NCBI RefSeq assembly: GCF_954871325.1
Contig: NC_088775.1
Coordinates: 27,009,561 to 27,073,560 of the forward strand
From: Gordionus sp. m RMFG-2023
Taxonomy: Eukaryota; Nematomorpha; Gordioida; Chordodea; Parachordodidae
Direction of reading: 5' to 3'
Length of the DNA stretch: 64,000 nucleotides
The notes under the pieces: model-generated
Database searches by the model: none
The model's input: the letters and a program-made list of their open reading frames with translations, nothing else
Told to the model about the DNA's origin: nothing
Position numbers and translations under genes: made by a program
Part shown: positions 14,244 through 24,641 of the stretch, piece after piece
How the letters are laid out: each line of letters opens with the position of its first letter
How positions within the stretch are numbered: position 1 is the first letter of the stretch

Positions 14244-14967
14244 CTTCCGGTTTTTATATTTTCTGGATTTTCTTATTCCCTGAGCCTCTACTAATGCCCG
14301 ATCATAGTTATCGAAATTGACTATTCTTTCCTACGATGATTTTCTCCAACAATTTCTTATATAAGGTCGTAGATAATGTCCTCTCCATTCACGGAAAATA
14401 TCGTCCCTTTTCAATTCTCCAAAAAAAGAAAAAAGAAGACATCTTGTCCAATTAAAATGTCGATTTCTAAAATATAATAATCTACACTCTTCAAAGATTA
14501 CATAATATTATACCAACATATTCGAAATAATCAATTATTGCTCTTCCAACTACTTATCAACATTCGCGGAAAGCACAATTTTCGAGCAATAAAAAAAAAA
14601 ATAAAAAACAATATTTTATTTATTTTTGAGCATATCTCATCTTCCGGTTTTTATATTTTCTGGATTTTCTTATTCCCTGAGCCTCTACTAATGCCCGGTC
14701 ATAGTTATCGAAATTGACTATTCTTTCCTACGATGATTTTCTCCAACAATTTCTTATATAAGGTCGTAGATAATGTTCTCTCCATTCACGGAAAATATCG
14801 TCCCTTTTCAATTCTCCCAAAAAAAAGACATCTTGTCCAATTAAAATGTCGATTTCTAAAATATAATAATCTACACTCTTCAAAGATGATATAATATTAT
14901 GCCGACATATTCTAAATAATCAATTATCGCTCTTCCAACTACATATCAACATTCGCTTAAAGCACTA
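14244..14967 (+). repeat. Two tandem 5' monomers of the non-LTR element
   Basis: The unit beginning CTTCCGGTTTTTATATTTTC occurs at 14244 and again at 14641, a period of 397 bases. The copies agree almost base for base through TCTACACTCTTCAAAGAT and on to CAACATTCGC, and differ mainly in the length of an A-rich run. They lie directly upstream of the ORF leader and look like promoter monomers, as in some L1 families, but that role is inferred. Confidence 0.75.
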
Positions 14968-15614
14968 TTGAGGGAGGCTTGTCCTATCAAAACTTTCTTT
15001 TTCAAATAGTAGAAGCGCTTAACTTCTTTTGTGTAACGAATAGTTCTAAGACAACCTTAAGATTTCCCTATTTTGCGGCCGTAGAAAAATTTCCTTAAGT
15101 TTGAATTCGTTTTACATCTCCACACCCTAAAGATTTCCCCGACAAAGTTTAATTTTTTTTTTTGCATTTCTTGGTTTACCAGTATTTTCGATTATTTTTT
15201 TTTTATTTGCCAATGCATCTAATTTATTATTATTTTAAATTTACCAACCCTCCTAATTTCGATTGTTCATAATCTTTCTTTTTTCTTTCAATTTTTGATT
15301 TTTTCTTTCCCCCTTTTTTCTTGTTTATACCCCCCCACCCTTTTTTTTTTTGTTTGTAATAATACTTTTTATACTTTATGTACCTAGTCTTATTTTATAA
15401 ATATTATTGTTTATTTATTATTATTTTTTTTTTCAAATTTACCAACCCCTCTAATCTCGATAATACTTCTGAAAGGATAGATCAGGTTTTCCTCTCATCC
15501 AAATTTTGATTTTTTTTTTCCCCATTTCATCTTTTTTTTTTTCTTCCAATCAAAATTATATCCGTTAATATATATATTTTTTTTTTTGTGTTTTCTCCCT
15601 TTCAAAGCCATCTC

Positions 15615-18386
15615 ATGGTTAACTCTTGTTGTCAAGTATGCTTAAAAATAGTTTCGCTTAATTTAAATGGCGTGTTTAGGAAACATGGTTCACCCGCGTG
15701 CCACAATTCTGGAAAATTTCCCCTCTCTTACGGCCCAGATCCTTTAATTAACGCTCCTCACTCGTATGACCCCATTCCACCATGTTCCTCAAGCTCTGTT
15801 GATTTATTCCTTAATTCGCATAAGCCCCCTGTTCTTTCTAGGATCCCTATAGCCGCCCGAGAGTCTATCTCTAGGTTCCTCATGTCACTTATAAATAATT
15901 TGAATTCGGATTTCTCCTCACTACCATTATGGTTAGACCTGGTTAGTTTTTGTTTTCGAGTCCTAGTTAAACCCAAAAATAAAATAAATAACTTATCTGC
16001 CTTAATTAAGGAAAAAGTTTCCAATTTTGGAAATACAATTATCGATGAATTTTCTCCTTCGTACGCTTTAAACCCCAACTCCTTCCGTCACAAATTGATC
16101 TCTGAAAAATTAGATCTTGGAGATATTAGCGGTGCGGCCCGAATATTGTCTTCCGATGACTCTATTTCACCTATCAACGTTACCATATTTAAACAACTAC
16201 TTGAAAAACATCCACGAGCGTCCCCTTTTAACATCCACCCGCATGCCTCCTCCCCTATTCCCTTTACCTGTGACGAAGTACTTAAGTGCTTAAAGTCCTT
16301 TAAAAAAGGGACGACAGGGGGGTTGGACGGCTTCAGACCTGGTTTCTTTGTGGAGTTAATTCAATGCCCTGATAGTGGCTTCATTGACCCTTTGTTGAAA
16401 GCATTAACCGAACTGTGCAATAATATCCTCGTACGCGAAGTTCCCCTTTGCATTCGTCCTATTATTTTTGGCGCCCGTCTTGTCTCCCTGACCAAACCGG
16501 ATGGCGGCGTTAGACCCATAGCCATAGGGTCATTCTTTCGTCGCTTAGTCGCCAAGGCTATCGTAAATAGGATTCGGCCTAAGGCTAGTTCCTTCTTATT
16601 TCCTTCACAGTTAGGATTTGGAGTGAGAGGTGGGTGTGAAGTGGCCTCACATGTTGCGCGTATTTTTATAAATTCTGAGGCCGATAAGGTTTTCTGCAAG
16701 TTAGACTTCAGAAATGCCTTCAACACCATCCATAGGAGGGCATTCTTACCATCTTTTTTACACCATTTCCCAAAATATGGGAATTTCCTTAATTCCTGTT
16801 ATGGATTCCCTTCGTTACTCAAATTCGGGGAATTTTCCATATCCTCCGAAGAGGGGATACAGCAAGGTGATCCTCTAGGCCCTCTGCTCTTTACTATAGG
16901 GATTCATGATTTGATCAAAAATTTAAAGACTAATTTCCAATTAGACCTTAATTTATGGTATCTCGACGATGGCTCTTTTGGCGGTTCTTTATCCAATGTT
17001 ATGTCGGCCATAGAGTACGTTGAAATGGAAGCTTCGAAAATTGGTCTTTCCCTAAATAGGAAAAAGTGTGAAATTTCCTCCCTCAACAATAAGGATTTTA
17101 TTCCTCCCTTAGATTTTACAATCATTCCGCACGAGGAACTCTGTCTTTTGGGTTCCCCTATTGGTTTTTCAACCTCCTTTTGTCAAAAAACTTTTGACGA
17201 TTTGATCCATTCCCTTTCCAATTCACTCAAGAATCTTCCTCATCTCCCCAAGCATCAGTTCTTCTTTCTCACCAAAAAATGTCTTTTTCTACCTAAATTC
17301 TTACATTTATTTAAATCTTCCCCCGTTTTCCAGTACAATACTCTCCTTAAGGTCTTCGAATTAAAATTTAAACATTTTATCGAATCCCTTTTAGGCTTAA
17401 ATTTTTCCGATTTCAATTGGTCCCTCGCCTCTATGCCCGCTTACCAGGGTGGACTGGGATTGTTACCCCCCTTCCTTATGGCAATTGCGTGTTTTCTTTC
17501 ATCTCGAATATCCTTCGCCGATTCCATTTCCTCGCTTATCGAGTTGGACGATCCCCTTCTATCTTCAGCTAAACAAGAGTGGCTTACTCTTATCACCCAA
17601 GGCTCCGAGCAGCCAATTTCCTGCCATCTAAAGAGCTTCCTGGTCCCTATGCTCCAATGCTCGTTTGAAAAACTTTGTATGTATCCTGAGCTAACTAACC
17701 TTCAACTGCTCAGAAACGCAAAAAAAAACTCTAACGGCCATGAATGGCTAGACGCGATTCCGAGTGGTAAAAAGGAAACGTTACTCACAGACGATGAGTT
17801 TCAAACTGCCATTGGCCATAGGCTTGGTTGCCTTATCCCTTCTGTGGACACCTGTGCCGCCTGTCACAAACAGGTTGATCCTTTCTCTAGACATTGTTTC
17901 TCGTGCCTCAAAGTCAGTGGCCGTTTCCTGAGGCACGACAACCTTAATAGGTTAATCGGCAAAGCCTTGATTTCGGCCGGTTTCCCCAATAGCTTGGAGC
18001 CATTGGGTCTCCTAAATGCTGACGGTAAGCGCCCTGACGGCATGTCTTTAACGTCTTGGCACGGCGGCAAAAGACTTGTCTGGGACGTCTCTTGTGTTAC
18101 CTCCTTTCCGGCTAACGGAAATACCGACTCCTTGGAACTACAAGAAACCAATAAGTTTAATAAATATAGATTCCTCCCTAACTCTTTTTTATTTATTCCC
18201 CTTATTTTTAGCGTCCTTGGAAACCCCGGTCCCCAATCCCTAAAGTTCTTAAATCAATTGGGTAGAAGAATTTCGTTAAGGACAGGGGTCAAAAACGAGT
18301 CCCTATCTCTTAAACAAAAAGTCCAATTTGAAATCCTAAAGGGGAACTACAAATGTTTCTTCGAAACACTCCCATTTCCCTCCTAG
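15615..18386 (+). CDS. Non-LTR RT with C-terminal PD-(D/E)xK endonuclease
   Basis: An uninterrupted ORF of 923 residues from the first in-frame ATG. The frame stays open further upstream, so the true start is unsure. Reverse transcriptase spans roughly residues 215-500: PDGGVRPIAIG near 295, KLDFRNAF around 363-365, QQGDPLGP at 416-422 and the catalytic YLDD at 449-452. A thumb-like helical region follows. The C-terminus holds a zinc-binding CAAC (from 747) with HCFSC, then RFLRHDNLNRLI, then RPDG (806-809) and LVWDVS (823-825), matching the CCHC plus RxxRH plus PD...D layout of restriction-like endonucleases. No N-terminal zinc-finger/Myb module like that of R2 is evident, which leaves target choice unexplained. 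All catalytic motifs are intact, so it may be recently active. It encodes no host function. Confidence 0.85.
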   Translation: MVNSCCQVCLKIVSLNLNGVFRKHGSPACHNSGKFPLSYGPDPLINAPHSYDPIPPCSSSSVDLFLNSHKPPVLSRIPIAARESISRFLMSLINNLNSDFSSLPLWLDLVSFCFRVLVKPKNKINNLSALIKEKVSNFGNTIIDEFSPSYALNPNSFRHKLISEKLDLGDISGAARILSSDDSISPINVTIFKQLLEKHPRASPFNIHPHASSPIPFTCDEVLKCLKSFKKGTTGGLDGFRPGFFVELIQCPDSGFIDPLLKALTELCNNILVREVPLCIRPIIFGARLVSLTKPDGGVRPIAIGSFFRRLVAKAIVNRIRPKASSFLFPSQLGFGVRGGCEVASHVARIFINSEADKVFCKLDFRNAFNTIHRRAFLPSFLHHFPKYGNFLNSCYGFPSLLKFGEFSISSEEGIQQGDPLGPLLFTIGIHDLIKNLKTNFQLDLNLWYLDDGSFGGSLSNVMSAIEYVEMEASKIGLSLNRKKCEISSLNNKDFIPPLDFTIIPHEELCLLGSPIGFSTSFCQKTFDDLIHSLSNSLKNLPHLPKHQFFFLTKKCLFLPKFLHLFKSSPVFQYNTLLKVFELKFKHFIESLLGLNFSDFNWSLASMPAYQGGLGLLPPFLMAIACFLSSRISFADSISSLIELDDPLLSSAKQEWLTLITQGSEQPISCHLKSFLVPMLQCSFEKLCMYPELTNLQLLRNAKKNSNGHEWLDAIPSGKKETLLTDDEFQTAIGHRLGCLIPSVDTCAACHKQVDPFSRHCFSCLKVSGRFLRHDNLNRLIGKALISAGFPNSLEPLGLLNADGKRPDGMSLTSWHGGKRLVWDVSCVTSFPANGNTDSLELQETNKFNKYRFLPNSFLFIPLIFSVLGNPGPQSLKFLNQLGRRISLRTGVKNESLSLKQKVQFEILKGNYKCFFETLPFPS

Positions 18387-18536
18387 TTTATCAAATATAG
18401 TCATTGTTAATTTTATATATATTTTGCATCGCAACTATAATATAATATATATTATATTTTTTTTTGAAATATGTATTATTATTTTCTTTTCGTCTATTTT
18501 TATATATGCTTATTATTTCTAATTTACAACACAAAA

Positions 18537-18815
18537 TGTTAAAAATATGAAATAATATTTTTTATTTTGTGTTGTAGAAAAATAATAATCATTTTTTCGG
18601 GTTTATTTTTATAAAAAAAGAAATCATTCTTCGATTTTATTTATATAAAAAAAATATTTATTTTCGTCTAAAAAATATATAATAAAGAATTTTTATCTGG
18701 TTTTAATTTTTTGCAATAAAGAATTATTTTATCTGACAATTTGCAATAATTTATATTCGTTAGCAATCCCAACAATTTAGATTTATTTTTCAGTCATTTT
18801 TTTTTCAGTCGCAAC
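18537..18815 (+). repeat. Probable 3' LTR of the Ty3/gypsy element
   Basis: Right member of the direct repeat pair with 8019-8284. It carries a short extra TTCAGTC-containing duplication near its end. Its right border cuts into the C-terminus of the hAT transposase. Confidence 0.55.
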
Positions 18816-19299
18816 AATTATCATGAATAAATATTATTTTATTAAGATTTAAATGACATAATAATGATCTTTTAGAGTTCAGAGTGAGCCCAGCTATAGA
18901 AAATACACGCTCGCTGGGTGTGCTCGTAGCTGGAACGCACAGGACCTTTCTAGCTAATATTGAAAGTTTAGGAAGATCCAATGCTCTTATCTTCCAAAAA
19001 TCTAATACATCTTTTATCTCCAAATTATAAGGCGAAAATAATGAATAACACTCTTTTTCTAAACTAGTTAAATAGTGTTGTTGTTCCAGGTTATTGTTTT
19101 GAATAGATGAATGTTTCGTAGCCAATGACTTAAGATAATCGAGTTTTGAAGCAACTTCCGTCGAGAACTATCATATTCTTTTACAATTAAATGATTTTTA
19201 ATTTCACTACGAAATAATAAGGCTAAATTTATAGTAATAAAAATTCAATAGTTTTTTTGAAGGTTTTAAGAAAATTTAAAAGTTCATGCACCAAGTCCC

Positions 19300-19878
19300 G
19301 CGTCTACATGACAGGATTTTCACTGGATGCAAACCCCCTTCAAAAACCTTGGCCTACCCCCCTAAAAAATTCCCGCCGCCTTCGGCGGCGATGTCTTTTT
19401 ATTATTATTTTTACCTATTTATTTATTGATACTCTTTTAAAATAATTTATAAAGGATAACTTAAATTAATCTATCTCTACTACCAACTATCGATATTTTG
19501 TGAATATAAAGAATTTATTTTTTAGATAATAAATTTAATTAAAACCTCCATTATTTACAATGAATTAATTATTATGGCATTATGAGCTTGCTGAAATATC
19601 GAAACCTTTTAAATTATATTTAAAAGGATAGTTTATTTGGAAAACAATGTGTATGATTGTTTGCAATATATAGATTTGGTCGATGAATTGTATTATAATA
19701 ATACTATAATAAAAGTATTAATTTTTACAGCAATAAATTTTGTCTTATTTCATCTCAAAATTTAATAGATAACCCCCTAAAAAAAATTTATCGTACCCCC
19801 ATTAGCAGCTTACCCCCTACCCCCTCAAAAAAAATAGGATGCAAACTGTTCCTACCCCTCCCGCTCATGTAGACGCTG
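19300..19878. mobile_element. Mutator-like MITE inside the hAT transposase
   Basis: The termini are inverted: GCGTCTACATGA at 19300 and its complement ending near 19876. The insertion is flanked by a perfect 10-bp direct repeat ACCAAGTCCC (19290-19299 and 19879-19888). A 9-11 bp target duplication is typical of Mutator-like elements, though the terminal repeat here is short. It carries no ORF. Skipping it restores a continuous hAT helix, which supports the boundaries. Confidence 0.8.
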
Positions 19879-20716
19879 ACCAAGTCCCAATCGGAGTTAA
19901 ATAATTTGAGATCCGGTTTCTCCATTCTATTTAATAGAATATTTATAGTATTTTTGTTATTGCCAGTCACACTTTCCAGCATTATTAAAATACTATGCCA
20001 ACGTGTAGGCACATTTAATTTTAAGGTATTATGTTTTTTCTCATATGATTTTTGATTTTCACTATCATTTTCAAACCACAAACGATCTTCATAAAAAGGA
20101 TCATTATTATCCAAATCTAAAATATCCGATGTATATGATATCGATTCAAAACATTTTCTATATCGTTTATATTTTCAAAATCCGCTGTTTTGAATCTTAA
20201 GGCAACTATAACTTCTCTCACTTTTTTAATGAGATTTTCTATTTTATTAACTTTTTTTATTCCATCGACTGTCACTAGATTATGTAATCCATGCCCTAAA
20301 CATAAATGATGGTCATATTCTCCTAGACGAACACTTTTCTTTACATTGGGTCCTGCATCCGTAACCATTTGAATTTTCTTGGACCCTAAATCAAATTCAT
20401 TTTTATTTTCTATTTCGGAAAGAATAGTTTCAGCGGTATGTTTTTGAGTGACATGATGTGTCGCCAATGTATAAAATACAATATTAAAATTATAATCTAT
20501 TGGTGAAATGTAAAGGTGATATATTATCGCCGTCAATATTTGTCGGTCCACATATGTTATAACACAAAATTTAGGACCTATATTAATTTGTTGGCATATG
20601 TATGCTTTCATTTATAAATACACATCATCTAATCCACTCCCAGTAAGTGTAGTTCTATCTGGTAATTCTTTGGCATCTGAAATAATGCCATATTTCTACA
20701 TAATAAAAAGTTAATA

Positions 20717-20956
20717 ATAAAAATATTATGCCATAAAAATATTATGCCATAAAAATATTATGCCATAAAAATATTATGCCATAAAAATATTATGCCATAA
20801 AAATATTATGCCATAAAAATATTATGCCATAAAAATATTATGCCATAAAAATATTATGCCATAAAAATATTATGCCATAAAAATATTATGCCATAAAAAT
20901 ATTATGCCATAAAAATATTATGCCATAAAAATATTATGCCATAAAAATATTATGCC
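20717..20956. repeat. Fifteen-copy 16-bp tandem array
   Basis: The unit ATAAAAATATTATGCC repeats 15 times with essentially no variation. It lies within the hAT, between the catalytic and BED parts. The period is not a multiple of three, so it is unlikely to be coding. Confidence 0.95.
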
Positions 20957-21250
20957 ATAAAAATTCTAAATGTGGGATGTTATAAAATAATTAAATATCT
21001 TAACAAATAAAAATTAAGATTGCCCTATAAAAAATTATAATGATTTTACAAATAACCAGTAGAAAATCTTGCATTCTAGTATTATTTATAGAAGAGAATG
21101 GCATTAAATCCTTGCAACACATGAGAACATAATTCCTTACCAGAATCCATTTTTTATCTTTTATAGAGTCAGTTGTATCTTTTACAATGGGTTTGAAAAA
21201 TAACTTTAAATTTTGTTTAGATATTTCTTCTTTACATGATAAATCATGTT

Positions 21251-21467
21251 TGTCAAGTAAATGTTTTATTATATTTGATGTGCTGATATTTTTTGAAAAA
21301 GATTTGATTGGATAACTAATTAAAAAATTTACAAATATTTTCAAAATAATCAAAAAATTACTCTGAAAATGAAGAATTATTTTTATCCTCACCATCTTTA
21401 TCAAGTGCTATTTGCAAGCATATATTACAAAAGACTTTATCTGTAGCAACACTGGTTCTCTTAATAT
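21251..21467. repeat. Left copy of 217-bp duplication of hAT sequence
   Basis: Starts TGTCAAGTAAATGTTTTATT, includes the first half of the BED finger, and ends at the outer border of the LTR element. It matches 25377 to about 25591 on the other side of that element with only a few differences. Confidence 0.9.
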
Positions 21468-22194
21468 TGTTGTATTTATTCATTTTTTTAAATAATTAAT
21501 TCCTTTTTTTATTAATTTTTTTATATTGTTATGTAATTACTTTTTTGAATATTATAATTAGTTATTATGGTGGTGTTTATTCATTTTTTTTAAATAATGA
21601 ATTCCTTTTTTTTTTATATTTTGAATATTATAATTAGTTATTATAATATTATAATTTTAGTTGAGCATTGTTAGTATATGTTAAAATTATTAATTTCTTT
21701 CGTTATTCAAATTTTTTTTTGGTTAAAAAATGTTATTTGAATATTAAAAAAAAGAAGATATATATACGAAACAAATCATTTTAAAATTCAATTCACCAAT
21801 TATTATCAATTAATTCTATTTCAAAATAAAGTTACCCGTACTTCTAAATACAAATAAGGTTTGATGTTATATATATTTTAATATTTAATCTTCCTTTTTT
21901 TATAATAATCAACTTCAAAATCTAATACTGGTCCGAAGTAAACATACTCAGGGACCGCAGATATTCAGTCTAATAAATAGACTATACAATTAAATTTAGA
22001 AGAAATAAATTGTGATTAAAAGTCAATTTTTTTTATATATCAGCGTATTTAAGGTAAAAAAAAAAATATATATATTTTCTTTTATTTTTAATGCCTTTTT
22101 ATGCTTTTATTTTAATCATAATATAAATTACATTGTATAATTTTGGCCGCAGCATTAAGTTATTTGTGATTAAAATTATTTTTAATTCTTTGTA

Positions 22195-22605
22195 ATGTAT
22201 CTAAGTCAAATTATTTTAAGGAATTTATTGTTGGAAAATATAATGGTATTAATATTTTCGGTAAAAGTTTTAGCATTTTTATTAGGTTTAATTTTAGGTA
22301 GAAATACATCGTACATCAAAATAGAAAATAAGGAATTAGATAAGATAAAAAGTATATTAAATGAGGAAAATAAGGAGAGAAACATAAATATTTCTAGAAG
22401 TACAAAGAATTTCAGACGAATTAGTTGTTATAGCTGTGGTCAGCCAGTCCATAGGTCGCGTGATTGTGATTTAACAAAGGATTTGAAATGCGCGAGATGT
22501 GGCAGGAATGGCCATTTAGCTATAAGATGTAGATTAAACAATATGATTGTGAGATGTAATATTTGTGGCCAGGATGGACACACTCAAGAGAAATGTAACA
22601 AATGA
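22195..22605 (+). mobile_element. Gag-like region of the left arm
   Basis: An N-terminal hydrophobic segment (VLIFSVKVLAFLLGLILG), then a charged helix (ELDKIKSILNEENKER), then tandem CCHC knuckles (for example CARCGRNGHLAIRC and CNICGQDGHTQEKC). It is an inverted copy of 24231-24641. Confidence 0.75.
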
Positions 22606-22869
22606 CTAAGAAAGAAATATTTTAATAATGAATTTTGTAATAATAATAATTTTTTTAATGTTGAAAATTTAGTAGCAAATAAGAATAAATATTTTAATTT
22701 TAATAATAAATTTGGTAATAATAGTTTTTCTAATTTTAGTTCAGGTAAGAATAAGCATTTTAATTTTAATGATAGATTTGATAATTATAATAATTTTTTT
22801 AATGTTAATAATTGTAGTAAAAACAAGTATTTTAATTTTAATAATGATAATTTGTATAATGTTGATAGT
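22606..22869 (+). mobile_element. Asn/Phe-rich low-complexity linker, left arm
   Basis: Encodes repeats of the form KNKYFNFNN-x-F-x-N. It ends exactly at the junction with the oppositely oriented centre of the element. The right-arm counterpart is at about 23972-24230. Confidence 0.6.
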
Positions 22870-23971
22870 TATGCACTATCGGTTTTATTATACCTTTATC
22901 AATCTCTTCTATCCAAGAAAATGGCAATCTTCTTACTGCACAAAATTTAGCCTGGTAATTCTCTAATAATTTTTTATCTATTTCCACATTTTTTAATGTA
23001 CCCAACTCTTCTTTAAAAACCTCCAAATGTTGATCTAAATTGATACTTATTTCATTGCTGTTTTTTTATTTTTATTTTTGACAATCTCTTCCTGTTCTGC
23101 TGCTTTACTTCTCTGTCTGTTGATTTCGATTGATGTTACCTCAATAGAATTTATATCTTTTGACATCTTATTCTCTTTGACTCTATATTTAATCAAAAAC
23201 TCTGGTGTTCGATTTTTAAGTTTATCGAGAACTAATTCTTGTTTATCCTCTATAATAGGTAACTTAATCTATCGAAATCCCTCCTTATTATTTCATTATT
23301 ATCAATAAATTCTGTTGTTCGATTTCTAACTTTATCGAGAACTAATTCTTGTTTATCTTCTATACTAGGTAACATAATTTTCTCGAAATCACTCCTTATT
23401 ATTTCACTATTTTCATCATTACCTCCAGGGATGGTTTCTAAAAAATTCCACCAATTATAAACTGGACCTAACGTTCTTATATCACACCAACTTAAAATTG
23501 GTTAAATCTTTAACGTAGTTATCCACAAATTTATACTTTTATTAACTCCTGGTAACCTTACCCTATAATACCCTAAAATTTTCACCACGCTACCATCCAA
23601 TTGTTTGGCTCTTATCTTTTTTGTAACAAATTTTTTCTCTGGCCAAAATCTCATAAAATCCTTAAGACTTATCAAACTAATTTCTGCTCTTGTATCTAAT
23701 AAAAAACAAATTTCTGCTTCATCCATATTTATCTTTACTCTCGGGCATCTATTCTTCATTAAAAAATTCTCTAATTCCATTTTTCGTACATCTACACAAG
23801 TTGCATCTTTAATTCTGTATATTTCAAAATCTCTACTTTTTATTTTTATAACACTCCTTTTACCTATACTTCTATTAATATCGCTTGAATTATAATTATC
23901 AACGTTAAAACACTTTTTATTATCACAAAATTTATCGTTCATATTACAATAATTATTCTTACTTGCGTTAA
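22870..23971 (-). mobile_element. Single-copy centre: protease and pol linker
   Basis: The minus strand encodes a protease-like segment around 23710-23560 (FLLDT, then RAKQLDGSVVKILGYYRVRL), and near 23026-22870 the region before RT (FKEELGTLKN, then AKFCAVRRLPFSW). The order protease then RT matches Ty3/gypsy. Confidence 0.65.
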
Positions 23972-24230
23972 CACTATCAACATTATACAAATTATCATTA
24001 TTAAAATTAAAATACTTATTTTTACTACAATTATTAACATTAAAAAAATTATTATAATTATCAAATCTATCATTAAAATGCTTATTCTTACCTGAACTAA
24101 AATTAGAAAAACTATTATTACCAAATTTATTATTTAAATTAAAATATTTATTCTTATTTGCTACTAAATTATCAACATTAAAAAAATTATTATTATTACA
24201 AAATTCATTATTAACATATTTTTTTCTTAG

Positions 24231-24641
24231 TCATTTGTTACATTTCTCTTGAGTGTGTCCATCCTGGCCAAAAATATTACATCTCACAATCATATTGTTT
24301 AATCTACATCTTATAGCTAAATGGCCATTCCTGCCACATCTCGCGCATTTCAAATCCTTTGTTAAATCTCTATCACGCGACATATGGCCTGGCTGACCAC
24401 AGCTATAACAACTAATTCGTCTGAAATTCTCTGTACTTCTAGAAATATTTATTTTTCTCTCCTTATTTTCCTCATTTAATATACTTTTTATCTTATCTAA
24501 TTCCTTATTTTCTATTTTGATGTACGATGTATTTCTACCTAAAATTAAACCTAATAAAAATGCTAAAACTTTTACCGAAAATATTAATACCATTATATTT
24601 TCCAACAATAAATTCCTTAAAATAATTTGACTTAGATACAT
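24231..24641 (-). mobile_element. Gag-like region of the right arm
   Basis: Inverted copy of 22195-22605 with a handful of differences. It has the same hydrophobic segment, charged helix and zinc knuckles, and lies in the same orientation as the protease centre, so this is the original reading direction of the element. Confidence 0.75.

Larger units (their letters stand above)
14244..18536 (+). mobile_element. Non-LTR retrotransposon with RLE endonuclease
   Basis: Consists of a 5' region with two tandem copies of a roughly 330-400 bp unit (14244-14640 and 14641-14967), a pyrimidine-rich leader, one long ORF and a short 3' tail. It sits between the integrase and the right LTR of the surrounding gypsy element, so it probably inserted into that element. 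No poly(A) tail or target duplication is obvious, and the 5' limit is a guess. The single ORF without apurinic endonuclease, and with a C-terminal nuclease, places it with the RLE-bearing non-LTR group (R2/R4/NeSL/CRE-like) and not with L1, RTE or CR1. Confidence 0.7.
8019..18815 (+). mobile_element. Ty3/gypsy element in hAT, LINE nested inside
   Basis: Two direct repeats, 8019-8284 and 18537-18815, are nearly identical over about 260 bp and both begin TGTTAAAAATATG. They are probably the LTR pair. A primer-binding-site-like TGGTGCC follows the left copy at 8287. A plus-strand gag-protease-RT-RNase H-integrase set lies at 8606-13560. The 13.6-18.5 kb part is occupied by a non-LTR retrotransposon. 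The right repeat interrupts the last codons of the hAT transposase, which places the insertion in the hAT 3' end. I found no clean 5-bp target duplication. The element is broken in many places but its domains are easily read, so it is younger than the one at 1-4 kb. Confidence 0.6.
18816..21445 (-). pseudogene. hAT transposase with BED zinc finger, interrupted
   Basis: Read right to left. A BED finger lies at about 21430-21210: FCNICLQIALDK, then TSNIIKHLLDKHD, giving the C-x2-C...H-x4-H pattern. The RNase H-like catalytic region is near 20600-20180, with MVTDAGPN and HHLCLGHGLHNLV in place of the usual VTDNASN and H-C-AHxLNL. VPTRWHS lies near 20000. The C-terminal dimerisation block runs from about 19030 to 18830, with LARKVLCVPATSTPSERVFS and IAGLTLNSKR. 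A MITE at 19300-19878 splits the frame inside a helical region (FNSDWDLV on one side, HELLNFLKTFKKT on the other). The extreme C-terminus is cut by an LTR, and a 16-bp array sits between the BED and catalytic parts. Frames change between pieces, so the copy is dead. Confidence 0.85.

Noticed and set aside
20717-20956. CRISPR-like array
   Set aside because: The units are contiguous 16-mers with no spacers, in a eukaryotic transposon.
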